Virus record (IMG/VR): IMGVR_UViG_3300010354_008588
Location: 1 to 25,459 of that record
Source of the DNA: a virus
DNA: 25,459 bases
Strand: one strand, 5' to 3'
The number at the start of each line of letters is the position of its first letter. Position 1 is the first letter of the stretch. This document shows positions 5,134 through 11,721 of this stretch, in pieces. The translations under genes and the position numbers were made by a program. The notes below the pieces were generated by a model, which was not told where the DNA came from, made no database searches, and saw only the letters and a program-made list of their open reading frames with translations.

Positions 5134-6299
5134 TAAAATTTGAAGATACTCCAATTGATTTTTTTACTTATGCTAATGGATATTATAGAGTTGATAAAAA
5201 ATTTTATTATAAAAAATTTAATGCGCTTAAAGAATCAATAAAAACTAAACAAGAAATAAGTTGGGACTTTCACAGAACCGCATTTGAAATAGCCATAAAT
5301 AATAAAAATTTAAATTTAAATTTATTAGAACATTATAAAATTCGGGCGCAACAACTGCGAGATAGTTATGATTATTTGATACTTGCTTATACAGGTGGAA
5401 GTGATAGTCATAATATACTTAAAACCTTTTTAAATAATAATATTCAGTTAGATGAAGTTTGGGGAGACTTTCCTAAAAGTTTACTAGAAAAAGGTGGTTA
5501 TACACTTACTAATAGTACTTCTTCAACCAACATGGCAGTAGAGTGGTATACAATAGTCATACCAGAACTTAACGAATTAAGTCAATTATATCCTAAAATA
5601 AAAATTCATTTAAGTGATTGCTGGGAAAACAGAAGTTTGGAAGATTATGAAGATACTACAAGTGTTATGAACATTCCAGGAAATTATTTATTAATTCAAC
5701 GTTTTAGATATCTTCAAAAATATGTAGCTAACCTTATTGAAAAAACAGGCAAAAAAGTTGGTGTGATTGTAGGCATAGATAAACCTATACCTTATATTAA
5801 AGAAGATTCTTATGGCATGATATTTGCAGATAAAGCAACATTTTTTAAAAGTGATTACTATAACGGAATCTATGTACCGATAGAATACTTTTATTGGAGT
5901 TCTACTTATCCAGATTTACCTGTAGCCCAAGCTAAAAATTTATGGAACTATTTGCTTCAAAACAAAGATGACACACTTAAAAGATTGTCATATTATGATA
6001 GTCTTGGATCTATTGAAATTTTAGATAGAAATAAAAATTTTGATATCCCAATTAAAAAAATTTGTTACCCTTATTGGGATTTTTCAAGAATTCAAGTTAA
6101 TAAGTCTGGGGTTTTTTACAATGACAACTATTCACGTTTTTTAGAAAAATTTAAAAGTGAAAGAGTTTATCAAAGTTTTTTATCAGCAACTAGTAATGTT
6201 TACAAACTACCCTCATATGTCTTTAATGATGGTAAACACGCATACAGTGATATCAAATGGCATTATTGTTTTTTTGAACTTGGAAAATTAAACTGGTAA
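5130..6299 (+). CDS. PP-loop ATP-pyrophosphatase-like protein, 389 aa
   Basis: A strand YLILAY leads into the PP-loop motif T-G-G-S-D-S at 88-93, then a helix (HNILKTFL) and the next strand, as in asparagine-synthetase-type and other N-type ATP-pyrophosphatases. It keeps the canonical final serine that the 312-aa neighbour lacks. About 80 residues precede the loop and there is no glutamine amidotransferase domain. The long C-terminal half is rich in aromatics (WNY, PYWDFS) and is not recognised. Codons are extremely AT-rich. With its neighbour it forms a pair of diverged relatives that may act in sequence or as a complex. Confidence 0.65.
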   Translation: MIKFEDTPIDFFTYANGYYRVDKKFYYKKFNALKESIKTKQEISWDFHRTAFEIAINNKNLNLNLLEHYKIRAQQLRDSYDYLILAYTGGSDSHNILKTFLNNNIQLDEVWGDFPKSLLEKGGYTLTNSTSSTNMAVEWYTIVIPELNELSQLYPKIKIHLSDCWENRSLEDYEDTTSVMNIPGNYLLIQRFRYLQKYVANLIEKTGKKVGVIVGIDKPIPYIKEDSYGMIFADKATFFKSDYYNGIYVPIEYFYWSSTYPDLPVAQAKNLWNYLLQNKDDTLKRLSYYDSLGSIEILDRNKNFDIPIKKICYPYWDFSRIQVNKSGVFYNDNYSRFLEKFKSERVYQSFLSATSNVYKLPSYVFNDGKHAYSDIKWHYCFFELGKLNW

Positions 6300-6307
6300 A
6301 CTATAAA

Positions 6308-6316
6308 AATAAATAC
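6308..6316 (+). promoter_or_regulatory. Late-promoter-like AATAAATAC box and RBS
   Basis: AATAAATAC is 26 nt before the ATG at 6343, with a good ribosome site AAGGA at 6332-6336 between them. The pairing of box, short leader and Shine-Dalgarno makes this one of the better late-type promoter candidates. Confidence 0.5.
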
Positions 6317-6342
6317 TTTTACAAAATTTTTAAGGAAAATAA

Positions 6343-7302
6343 ATGAAATTTTTAGTAAGTCTAGTTTGCACATTACTTTTTAGTATTGCAAACGCTGTCG
6401 AAATGCCTCATGAACTAAAAGACAAAACTATTACATTAGTAAGTCATAGTGTAGCAGGTGGTTGGAATGATACTTTGGCAAGAACAATAGCAAAAAAAGT
6501 TGAAGAACAAACTAAAATACAAATAGTTGTAGTGAACAGACCGGGTGCTTCTGGTAATATAGGGGCAAGATTTGTAAAAGATAGTTTACCCAATGGGCTT
6601 ACTTTATGTCATTGTGATGCTCAATCTTTGATGTTTAATGCAGTTACTGGTTTAGAAGGATCACTTAGACCCGGTGAGTTAGAGGGCATTACATTAATAC
6701 GTGAGTCTCCTCTTGCACTTATAGTTCCATTTAATAGTGAAATAAACAATATAAATCAATTGCTTGAGACACATAAAAAACGTGAGTTAACTTTTGCTAC
6801 GATCGGCGCACAAATAACATATTATGGTGTAAAATTAGCTTCATTTGCACAATCAAAAAAAGATTTATTAATAGTCCCTTATAAGGGAGATCCTGAAAAT
6901 GCTATTGCAGTGTCACAAAATAATGCTGATTTTACATTTGTTGGGCTTAATACTGCCATTAACTTTGAACAAGCAAAACGTGCAAAAATAATTGCTATAA
7001 CAAGTGCCAATAGAATGCCATCTTTAAAAGATTATCCTACCATAAAAGAATCAGTAGATATGGTTGAATTTGGATGGAGCGGTATATTTGTACCAAAAAA
7101 TACTCCAAATCATATTAAAACATACCTAAATTCTATATTTGCAAATGCTGTAAATAGTTCGGAATTTAAACAATTTATTGCTGATCGGGGCGGTATTGCG
7201 GTATCCACAAGTCCTCAAAGAACCGATAATTATGTTTTAAATCAATTTACAACTACAAATTTAGACTACCAAAAATATAAATCAATTTTAGAAAAAAAAT
7301 AG
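6343..7302 (+). CDS. Bug/TctC-family periplasmic solute-binding protein
   Basis: A 319-aa protein with a clear signal peptide (hydrophobic core, A-N-A cleavage after residue 18), so it is exported. After it come the family's first strand and Gly-rich loop (TLVSHSVAGGWNDTLAR) and the hallmark VVNRPGASGNIGA near 64-76. These identify the Bug/TctC extracytoplasmic receptors that bind carboxylates or similar small anions for tripartite tricarboxylate transporters. The length matches intact members. No TctA/TctB membrane subunits are in view, so it would have to feed a host transporter or act as a scavenger or decoy; this is inference. It has its own promoter-like box and ribosome site. Confidence 0.88.
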   Translation: MKFLVSLVCTLLFSIANAVEMPHELKDKTITLVSHSVAGGWNDTLARTIAKKVEEQTKIQIVVVNRPGASGNIGARFVKDSLPNGLTLCHCDAQSLMFNAVTGLEGSLRPGELEGITLIRESPLALIVPFNSEINNINQLLETHKKRELTFATIGAQITYYGVKLASFAQSKKDLLIVPYKGDPENAIAVSQNNADFTFVGLNTAINFEQAKRAKIIAITSANRMPSLKDYPTIKESVDMVEFGWSGIFVPKNTPNHIKTYLNSIFANAVNSSEFKQFIADRGGIAVSTSPQRTDNYVLNQFTTTNLDYQKYKSILEKK

Positions 7303-7329
7303 GGTATATTGTTAGAATTGAATTAGGAA

Positions 7330-7338
7330 GATAAATAC
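7330..7338 (+). promoter_or_regulatory. Late-promoter-like GATAAATAC box and RBS
   Basis: GATAAATAC is 22 nt before the ATG at 7361, with AAAGGG at 7349-7354 as ribosome site. It matches the box at 6308-6316 in sequence and placement. Confidence 0.5.
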
Positions 7339-7360
7339 AATATACAGTAAAGGGACCAAA

Positions 7361-7666
7361 ATGCTGATGTATAAAGTAGTAACTCAAATGGACGTGCCTG
7401 AGGACGTTGAAATTTGGAGTTGGGTAAATCCTGCAAAACATGAATTATTAGATAGTCAACTTGCTCCATATGTAGTAAATGTAACCGCAGAACCGTTGCC
7501 TAACAACGGTTATAATTTTGTACAATGGTACAGGGATGAACAACAATATCAAGAATTTTTAGCACACAGAGCCACACTTCTATTATTTCAAGAACGTGTC
7601 CAGTATGAATCAGAACACGGAATAACTCGCATTGTAACATCACAAGGTTATGTTGAAATTGAATGA
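7361..7666 (+). CDS. Hypothetical protein, 101 aa
   Basis: A good ribosome site and a promoter-like box precede the ATG. The protein is acidic, with a Trp-rich N-terminal part (VEIWSWVNPA near 17-26) and a helical, Glu/Gln-rich second half (YRDEQQYQEFL). No signal peptide, membrane segment or known motif is apparent. Its stop overlaps the start of the methyltransferase-like gene by 4 nt, suggesting a functional pair. Confidence 0.7.
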   Translation: MLMYKVVTQMDVPEDVEIWSWVNPAKHELLDSQLAPYVVNVTAEPLPNNGYNFVQWYRDEQQYQEFLAHRATLLLFQERVQYESEHGITRIVTSQGYVEIE

Positions 7667-8193
7667 ACTTAGATAGTTTTAGTCACGGTCAAATAAAAAG
7701 TAAAATTTGGTTAGCTGAAAACATAGAAAAATATCTATGCAACAATATAGTAGTATTAGGTAGCTGGTATAATTTAACAGCATTTATATTAAAAACAAGA
7801 GGATACAAAGGGTCAATACTCGGTATAGATATTGACCCTTCTGTCAAAGAAATAGCCAATAAAATTTGCAATACTTGGTATATTCAAGGGGAAGTTGAAA
7901 ATATTACAGGAGACGCAACTAATATTCCCTTGACCCATGAAGTAGTTATAAATTGTAGTAGCGAACACATGACTACAAAATGGTTTGACAATGTACAACA
8001 AGGGAGCTTAGTTTGTATTCAATCGTCAAATATAATTGATAACAATGATCCTTGGTACGTTACAAATCCTAGTCCCACAATTACATCGTTTGTAGAAAAA
8101 TATAACCTGTCAAAAACCCTTTTTTGTGACACATTGAGAATTCAATATGACAATTGGGGTTATGACAGGTATATGTTAATTGGTATCAAATAA
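7663..8193 (+). CDS. Putative class I SAM methyltransferase-like protein
   Basis: A 176-aa protein whose order of elements fits a small Rossmann-type methyltransferase: a strand and Gly-containing loop VVLGSWYNL near 30-38 (motif I position), then ILGIDIDP near 52-59 with acidic residues where SAM ribose is usually bound, then a strand ending in N-C-S-S-E-H near 106-111. The loop is shorter and less Gly-rich than the classic GxGxG, so the call is tentative. Start overlaps the upstream gene by 4 nt. Its stop codon directly abuts the stop of the convergent ahpD gene, with no terminator between. Confidence 0.5.
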   Translation: MNLDSFSHGQIKSKIWLAENIEKYLCNNIVVLGSWYNLTAFILKTRGYKGSILGIDIDPSVKEIANKICNTWYIQGEVENITGDATNIPLTHEVVINCSSEHMTTKWFDNVQQGSLVCIQSSNIIDNNDPWYVTNPSPTITSFVEKYNLSKTLFCDTLRIQYDNWGYDRYMLIGIK

Positions 8194-8709
8194 TTAAGCA
8201 ACTAGTCTTGCTACTGAAGTAATAACACTAGCAATACGACCGATATCACGTAGTTGTTCTACTGTGTATCCCATCTTCTTTAATCCTTCGTAGTGGGCCT
8301 TCACACAGAAATGACATTTACCAACAATACTTGCAGCTAAACTATACGATTCAAAACGTTCTTTAGTAGTTCCACCATGTGTAGCGATAGCATTCATACG
8401 TAGTTGTGCGGGCAAACCTTCTAGTTGTGGATCATTAGCCATTTCAACATATGGATACCAAACATTGTTTTGTGCCATAAGTGCAGCAGCAGTTAATGCT
8501 GCGTTTGTTTCAGTTTTATTAGCTATTTGACTTTCTATCCAAGTCCATAGTTTAGTGTTTCCTGTTGCAAACGCTGCTGCTAATGCAACAGCTTCTGCTT
8601 CTTCAACAGGAAGACTTGAACGCTTGATAACTGCGTCCATATTTAATTTTGTATCCTTTGCGTAATCTGGAATACTATTTTCTTTCAATGCGTCTACCCA
8701 TTGTGTCAT
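8194..8709 (-). CDS. ahpD: AhpD-like alkylhydroperoxidase (AhpC partner)
   Basis: A 171-aa all-helical carboxymuconolactone-decarboxylase-fold protein. In Mycobacterium tuberculosis AhpD, Glu118, Cys130, Cys133 and His137 form the active site, which passes electrons from lipoyl protein to AhpC. Here E120, C132, C135 and H139 have the same spacing. The active-site histidine between the two cysteines (His132 there) is not conserved in place: the motif is C-H-F-C instead of C-S-H-C, so the H is shifted by one. The ATG has AGGAGA upstream and overlaps the SGNH gene by 4 nt. It is the last gene of the operon that starts with ahpC. Confidence 0.88.
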   Translation of the reverse strand: MTQWVDALKENSIPDYAKDTKLNMDAVIKRSSLPVEEAEAVALAAAFATGNTKLWTWIESQIANKTETNAALTAAALMAQNNVWYPYVEMANDPQLEGLPAQLRMNAIATHGGTTKERFESYSLAASIVGKCHFCVKAHYEGLKKMGYTVEQLRDIGRIASVITSVARLVA

Positions 8710-9119
8710 TTTGCTTGTTCTCCTAAAATTTTATAACCTTTTCCTGTAGGATGTACACCATCACTACTCATGTGGTCTTTGGGTCTTGGTAATATAGTAT
8801 CCCCGTATTCTTTAGCGATACGCACAATAGCATCGTGTGGTATTGGTTTACGATCCTTGCCTGGATCAATCCAAAATACACGCTTACCTTTTATTGTTTC
8901 TCGCATTTTACGCAACTCTACTTCAGTCTTAACCCCTTTATGGTCGTTAGCGCCTAAACTTATGATTACAGTCTCATAGTTCTTTTTACTAGCAACTTCT
9001 AAATAGTCTTTATTCCATTGCCAACTATTCCAACCGCCGCGGCTATAGCTTACACAGTCTGGTCTATACATTGCAGTACCTACAGCAATACTGTCTCCGA
9101 TAATCATACAATCAATCAT
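8706..9119 (-). CDS. SGNH/GDSL-family hydrolase, 137 aa
   Basis: Short but with all key blocks: G-D-S-I at 8-11 (nucleophile S10), Gly-rich turn RGGWNS at 27-32, G-A-N-D at 56-59 (oxyanion N58) and D-G-V-H at 120-123 (catalytic D120 and H123). Such enzymes cleave esters, including acetyl groups on sugars and acyl groups on lipids. No signal peptide, so it should be cytoplasmic; a short lysis-type or glycan-deacetylating role is possible but unproven. It overlaps its neighbours by 4 nt on both sides, inside the ahpC-ahpD operon. Confidence 0.8.
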   Translation of the reverse strand: MIDCMIIGDSIAVGTAMYRPDCVSYSRGGWNSWQWNKDYLEVASKKNYETVIISLGANDHKGVKTEVELRKMRETIKGKRVFWIDPGKDRKPIPHDAIVRIAKEYGDTILPRPKDHMSSDGVHPTGKGYKILGEQAK

Positions 9120-9724
9120 TTGTAACCTTTCGCTGATAATACAATTTTACAAATATGTTCTAATCGTTCAATGTGTTCAAACGCACGCCATGGACTTGTA
9201 TCAACTGCCACTACACCATGACGATCAATACCCACAATATGATTTAAAACTCCGCCATCTTCATATACTTTTAAATTAGGAATAGTCGCATCAGCTAATG
9301 CTTGACTAATTGGTGGAACGTCAGGAACAGTTTTACCTACTCTAGTATAGCGACCTAATTCTGGGAACTCTTTAACTAACTCACTAAGTTCGATTCCTGC
9401 ATACATGGCTGCTACTGTATACGTTGGATGGAAGTGCAGTACTACTCTAACCTCAGTATCTATATTTTTTTGTAACCCATAATGTAAAGGTATCTCTCCG
9501 CTAGGTCGTAGTGCATTGCTTAAATCAGTATAATTTAAAGCCTTATAGTCACTTAAACTCCACTTTATAAACATTTCTGGTTGTAGAGTTTGTTTACGTA
9601 TACCACTAGGAGTAATATACATATGGTCGCGGTCATGCCAGCGGATACTGGCATTTCCGTCTCGGGCAGTAATCCAATTACGTTTGTAAGCCTCTTGAAA
9701 TAATTCCGAAATAGTTTCAAGCAT
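9116..9724 (-). CDS. Class II aldolase/adducin-family protein
   Basis: A 202-aa Zn-dependent aldolase-fold protein. It shows G-N-A-S at 23-26 and T-P-S-G at 38-41 (phosphate-binding loops), an acidic E77 in PSGEIPLH, H97-F-H99 as two zinc ligands and H169 in DRHGVV as the probable third. Family members cleave phosphorylated sugars such as fuculose- or ribulose-phosphate, or dehydrate methylthioribulose-phosphate; the substrate cannot be read from the sequence. All catalytic positions look intact. It overlaps terC by 8 nt and the SGNH gene by 4 nt. Confidence 0.85.
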   Translation of the reverse strand: MLETISELFQEAYKRNWITARDGNASIRWHDRDHMYITPSGIRKQTLQPEMFIKWSLSDYKALNYTDLSNALRPSGEIPLHYGLQKNIDTEVRVVLHFHPTYTVAAMYAGIELSELVKEFPELGRYTRVGKTVPDVPPISQALADATIPNLKVYEDGGVLNHIVGIDRHGVVAVDTSPWRAFEHIERLEHICKIVLSAKGYK

Positions 9725-10292
9725 AATTTAAATAATTAGTTATTACCGGTTCATTCAATATCATTTTGACAGCAACGATTACAAGTACACCTGCACCAAT
9801 CCAAATTGTCTTTGGCCAGCGTTCCATAACTTTAGCTACAACAGTGCTACCAAATAGAATAATAGGTACACTAAGTAACAAACCAAATATGATTAGCCAC
9901 CAATTGCCACCTGCAGCACCAGCGATTGCAAGTGCATTATCTAATCCCATAACAGCATCTGCCCATACTATCGTTCCCATTGCACCCCAAAAGCTAGCGG
10001 CAGCATTTACTTCTTTTTGTTCACTGTCCTTATGTTTAACAAGTGTGTAGGCAATATACAATAATGCCAATCCACCTACTAACCTAAGTCCAGGGATCAA
10101 AAGCAGATAAGTTAATAGTGCAACACATATAAATCTAACTGCTACGGCACCAAATGTTCCCCATAATAGTGCTTTCTTTCTAAGTTCAGGAGGAAGATTA
10201 CGACTAGCCATAGCTATGACTAATGCATTCTCACCTCCCAAAACTACGTCAATTAAGACTATGGCTGCTATAGCCCATACAAACTCTAGCAT
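9717..10292 (-). CDS. terC: TerC/YjbE-family membrane protein
   Basis: A 191-aa protein with about six or seven hydrophobic helices. It carries the two paired family signatures, D-V-V-L-G-G-E-N-A near 15-23 and A-D-A-V-M-G-L-D-N-A in the second half. TerC-family proteins are implicated in manganese export and metal loading of exported enzymes and in tellurite resistance; YjbE-type genes in bacteria are often controlled by the yybP-ykoY Mn riboswitch. No riboswitch can be present here, because the start overlaps the ahpC stop by one base (TAATG). Link to peroxide defence is suggested by the shared operon. Confidence 0.88.
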   Translation of the reverse strand: MLEFVWAIAAIVLIDVVLGGENALVIAMASRNLPPELRKKALLWGTFGAVAVRFICVALLTYLLLIPGLRLVGGLALLYIAYTLVKHKDSEQKEVNAAASFWGAMGTIVWADAVMGLDNALAIAGAAGGNWWLIIFGLLLSVPIILFGSTVVAKVMERWPKTIWIGAGVLVIVAVKMILNEPVITNYLNYA

Positions 10293-10825
10293 TATAGAGT
10301 TTCGCCACCGACCTTACGGTTACATGCACATAGTTCGCCAGTTTGCAATGCGTCAAGGATACGCAAAGTTTCTTCTGGGCTACGACCAACGTTCAAGTTG
10401 TTGACAGTAACGTGTTGAATCTCGTTGCTTGGGTCAACAATAAATGTTGCACGAAGGGCTGCGCCTGCTGGAGCATAAAATACACCAAGTTGTTCAATCA
10501 AACTCAATTCACCGCGCTGTGTATCAGCAAATTGAATGTGCTTAATTTTAGCAAGATCAGGGTGTGCTTTTTGCCATGCTAGTTTGCAGAACTCATTGTC
10601 CGTTGAACCAGTTAGCAATACTGCATCACGGTCTGCAAAGTCTTGGAATAGTTTGTCATACGCAACGATTTCAGTTGGGCATACAAATGTAAAGTCTTTT
10701 GGATAGTAAACAATTACTTTCCACTTACCTTGAAATGATTCTTCTGTGATAGTAAAGAAATCATCTTTACCTGGGTTGACGCCGGTAACGGCAAATTTTT
10801 CTAGTTTCTGACCTACTGTTTTCAT
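10292..10825 (-). CDS. ahpC: AhpC-type peroxiredoxin
   Basis: A 177-aa 2-Cys peroxiredoxin that reduces hydrogen peroxide, organic peroxides and peroxynitrite. The peroxidatic cysteine is C49 in D-F-T-F-V-C-P-T-E, with T46 and R125 as the usual active-site partners. Near the C terminus, C166 and C168 (E-L-C-A-C-N) reproduce the three-cysteine pattern of mycobacterial AhpC (Cys61/174/176), the type served by AhpD. I chose the ATG at 10825 because AAGGAGA precedes it; a longer frame reaches 10864 without a ribosome site. It is first in the operon, with a TATAAATA box upstream. Confidence 0.95.
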   Translation of the reverse strand: MKTVGQKLEKFAVTGVNPGKDDFFTITEESFQGKWKVIVYYPKDFTFVCPTEIVAYDKLFQDFADRDAVLLTGSTDNEFCKLAWQKAHPDLAKIKHIQFADTQRGELSLIEQLGVFYAPAGAALRATFIVDPSNEIQHVTVNNLNVGRSPEETLRILDALQTGELCACNRKVGGETL

Positions 10826-10873
10826 ATATTCTCCTTGTGTGTACAGTCTGTAAGAGTATATCATACTCTATAA

Positions 10874-10881
10874 TATTTATA
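10874..10881 (-). promoter_or_regulatory. Late-promoter-like TATAAATA box for the ahpC operon
   Basis: TATAAATA on the minus strand, 48 nt before the ATG of ahpC, in the only gap (10826-10896) upstream of the five-gene operon. This would put the redox/metal operon under late control. Confidence 0.5.
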
Positions 10882-10896
10882 CTAATAAAATGGTAA

Positions 10897-11181
10897 TTAA
10901 TTATCCTCTGGTGGCAAACCATTACTATGTTTGTCACTAATATGTTCCATATCCTGCAACATTCTTTTTTCTTGTGTAGTCTTTTCTTTAAAAATTTTTC
11001 TAGGATTTCCGCACAACAAACAACCCGGCTGACCACAATCCATAGCATGATGTTTACTTAATCTATGAGGTTGTTTAACATCTGCCCCATGTTGTTTTGC
11101 AATCTTAACTTGACGTTTTACAGCAACTTCATCACTGTATCTTCTTTTGGAATTTTTTAATTTAGCTTGTTCGTTGCTCAT
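10897..11181 (-). CDS. Cys-cluster small basic protein, 94 aa
   Basis: A basic, hydrophilic 94-aa protein. The central block is Lys/His-rich (KQPHRLSKHH near 36-45) and leads into a C-x4-C-x2-C cluster (DCGQPGCLLCGNPR near 48-61), compatible with a zinc site or an Fe-S-related binding site. GGAGAG at ribosome-site distance supports the ATG at 11181. The start lies inside the end of the DUF1289 gene (20-nt overlap), so it is co-expressed with iscU and that gene. I do not know a named function; similar short proteins with this His/Cys block occur in bacteria and phages. Confidence 0.75.
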   Translation of the reverse strand: MSNEQAKLKNSKRRYSDEVAVKRQVKIAKQHGADVKQPHRLSKHHAMDCGQPGCLLCGNPRKIFKEKTTQEKRMLQDMEHISDKHSNGLPPEDN

Positions 11182-11338
11182 TTTTAAGTCTCTCCATGAC
11201 TGCTAATTTTTCTATATCGGAAAAAGAGGACCATTTAGATATTTCATCTATGGTCCTCTTACATCCTATACAAACTTTCTTTTCATCTAATCTGCAAATA
11301 CTATTGCAGGGGGACTTGATACTTGTTTCTATAATCAT
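11162..11338 (-). CDS. DUF1289-type small cysteine protein, 58 aa
   Basis: A small gene hidden in the overlap between iscU and the 94-aa gene: ATG at 11338 (inside the iscU 3' end, different frame) to TAA at 11162. The product has C11-x3-C15 (SPCNSIC), then C23-x2-C26 (VCIGCKRT) followed by I-D-E-I-x-x-W, the pattern of DUF1289/YdhL-type proteins, which are predicted to hold an Fe-S or metal site. Overlap with iscU (38 nt) and with the next gene (20 nt) implies translational coupling. The ribosome site is weak, as usual for such overlaps. The motif match is what makes me call it. Confidence 0.8.
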   Translation of the reverse strand: MIIETSIKSPCNSICRLDEKKVCIGCKRTIDEISKWSSFSDIEKLAVMERLKNEQRTS

Positions 11339-11696
11339 TTACCGCAGCTTTAATAGCATCCTCTGCTAGGATCGAGCAGTGAATTTTGACGGGAGGGAGG
11401 GCGAGTTCTTGGGCGATTTCTGAGTTTTTGATTTCGCTTGCTTCATCGATTGTTTTACCCTTAACCCACTCTGTGACAAGACTACTTGAAGCAATTGCTG
11501 ACCCACACCCATATGTCTTAAATTTGGCATCTGTTATAACTCCTGATATTGGATCTACTTTAATTTGTAATTTCATTACATCGCCGCAAGCTGGGGCACC
11601 AACCATTCCCGTACCTACGTTGTCATCTGTTTTAGCAAAACTGCCCACATTTCGTGGATTTTCATAATGGTCTACTACTTTATTGCTGTAAGCCAT
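11301..11696 (-). CDS. iscU: IscU Fe-S cluster scaffold
   Basis: A complete 131-aa IscU, the scaffold on which IscS-derived sulfur and iron are built into [2Fe-2S] clusters. The cluster ligands C37, C64 and C107 and the D39 next to the first are present. The chaperone-recognition motif L-P-P-V-K at 100-104 is intact, so it should be able to use the host HscA/HscB release system. It looks strongly bacterial, close to beta/gamma-proteobacterial IscU. No iscS, hscA or fdx is in view, so host partners are needed. GGAGG precedes the ATG and a TATAAATAC box lies just upstream. Its 3' end overlaps the DUF1289 gene. Confidence 0.97.
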   Translation of the reverse strand: MAYSNKVVDHYENPRNVGSFAKTDDNVGTGMVGAPACGDVMKLQIKVDPISGVITDAKFKTYGCGSAIASSSLVTEWVKGKTIDEASEIKNSEIAQELALPPVKIHCSILAEDAIKAAVNDYRNKYQVPLQ

Positions 11697-11712
11697 AATA
11701 GTTCCTCCAATA

Positions 11713-11721
11713 GTATTTATA
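11713..11721 (-). promoter_or_regulatory. Late-promoter-like TATAAATAC box for iscU
   Basis: TATAAATAC on the minus strand, 16 nt before the ATG of iscU, with GGAGG in between. The stop codon TAA of the upstream 188-aa gene is part of this box, so coding and promoter sequence are compacted together. Confidence 0.55.

Noticed and set aside
10826-10864. Longer N terminus for ahpC
   Set aside because: The upstream start has no ribosome site, and family alignment and AAGGAGA favour 10825.
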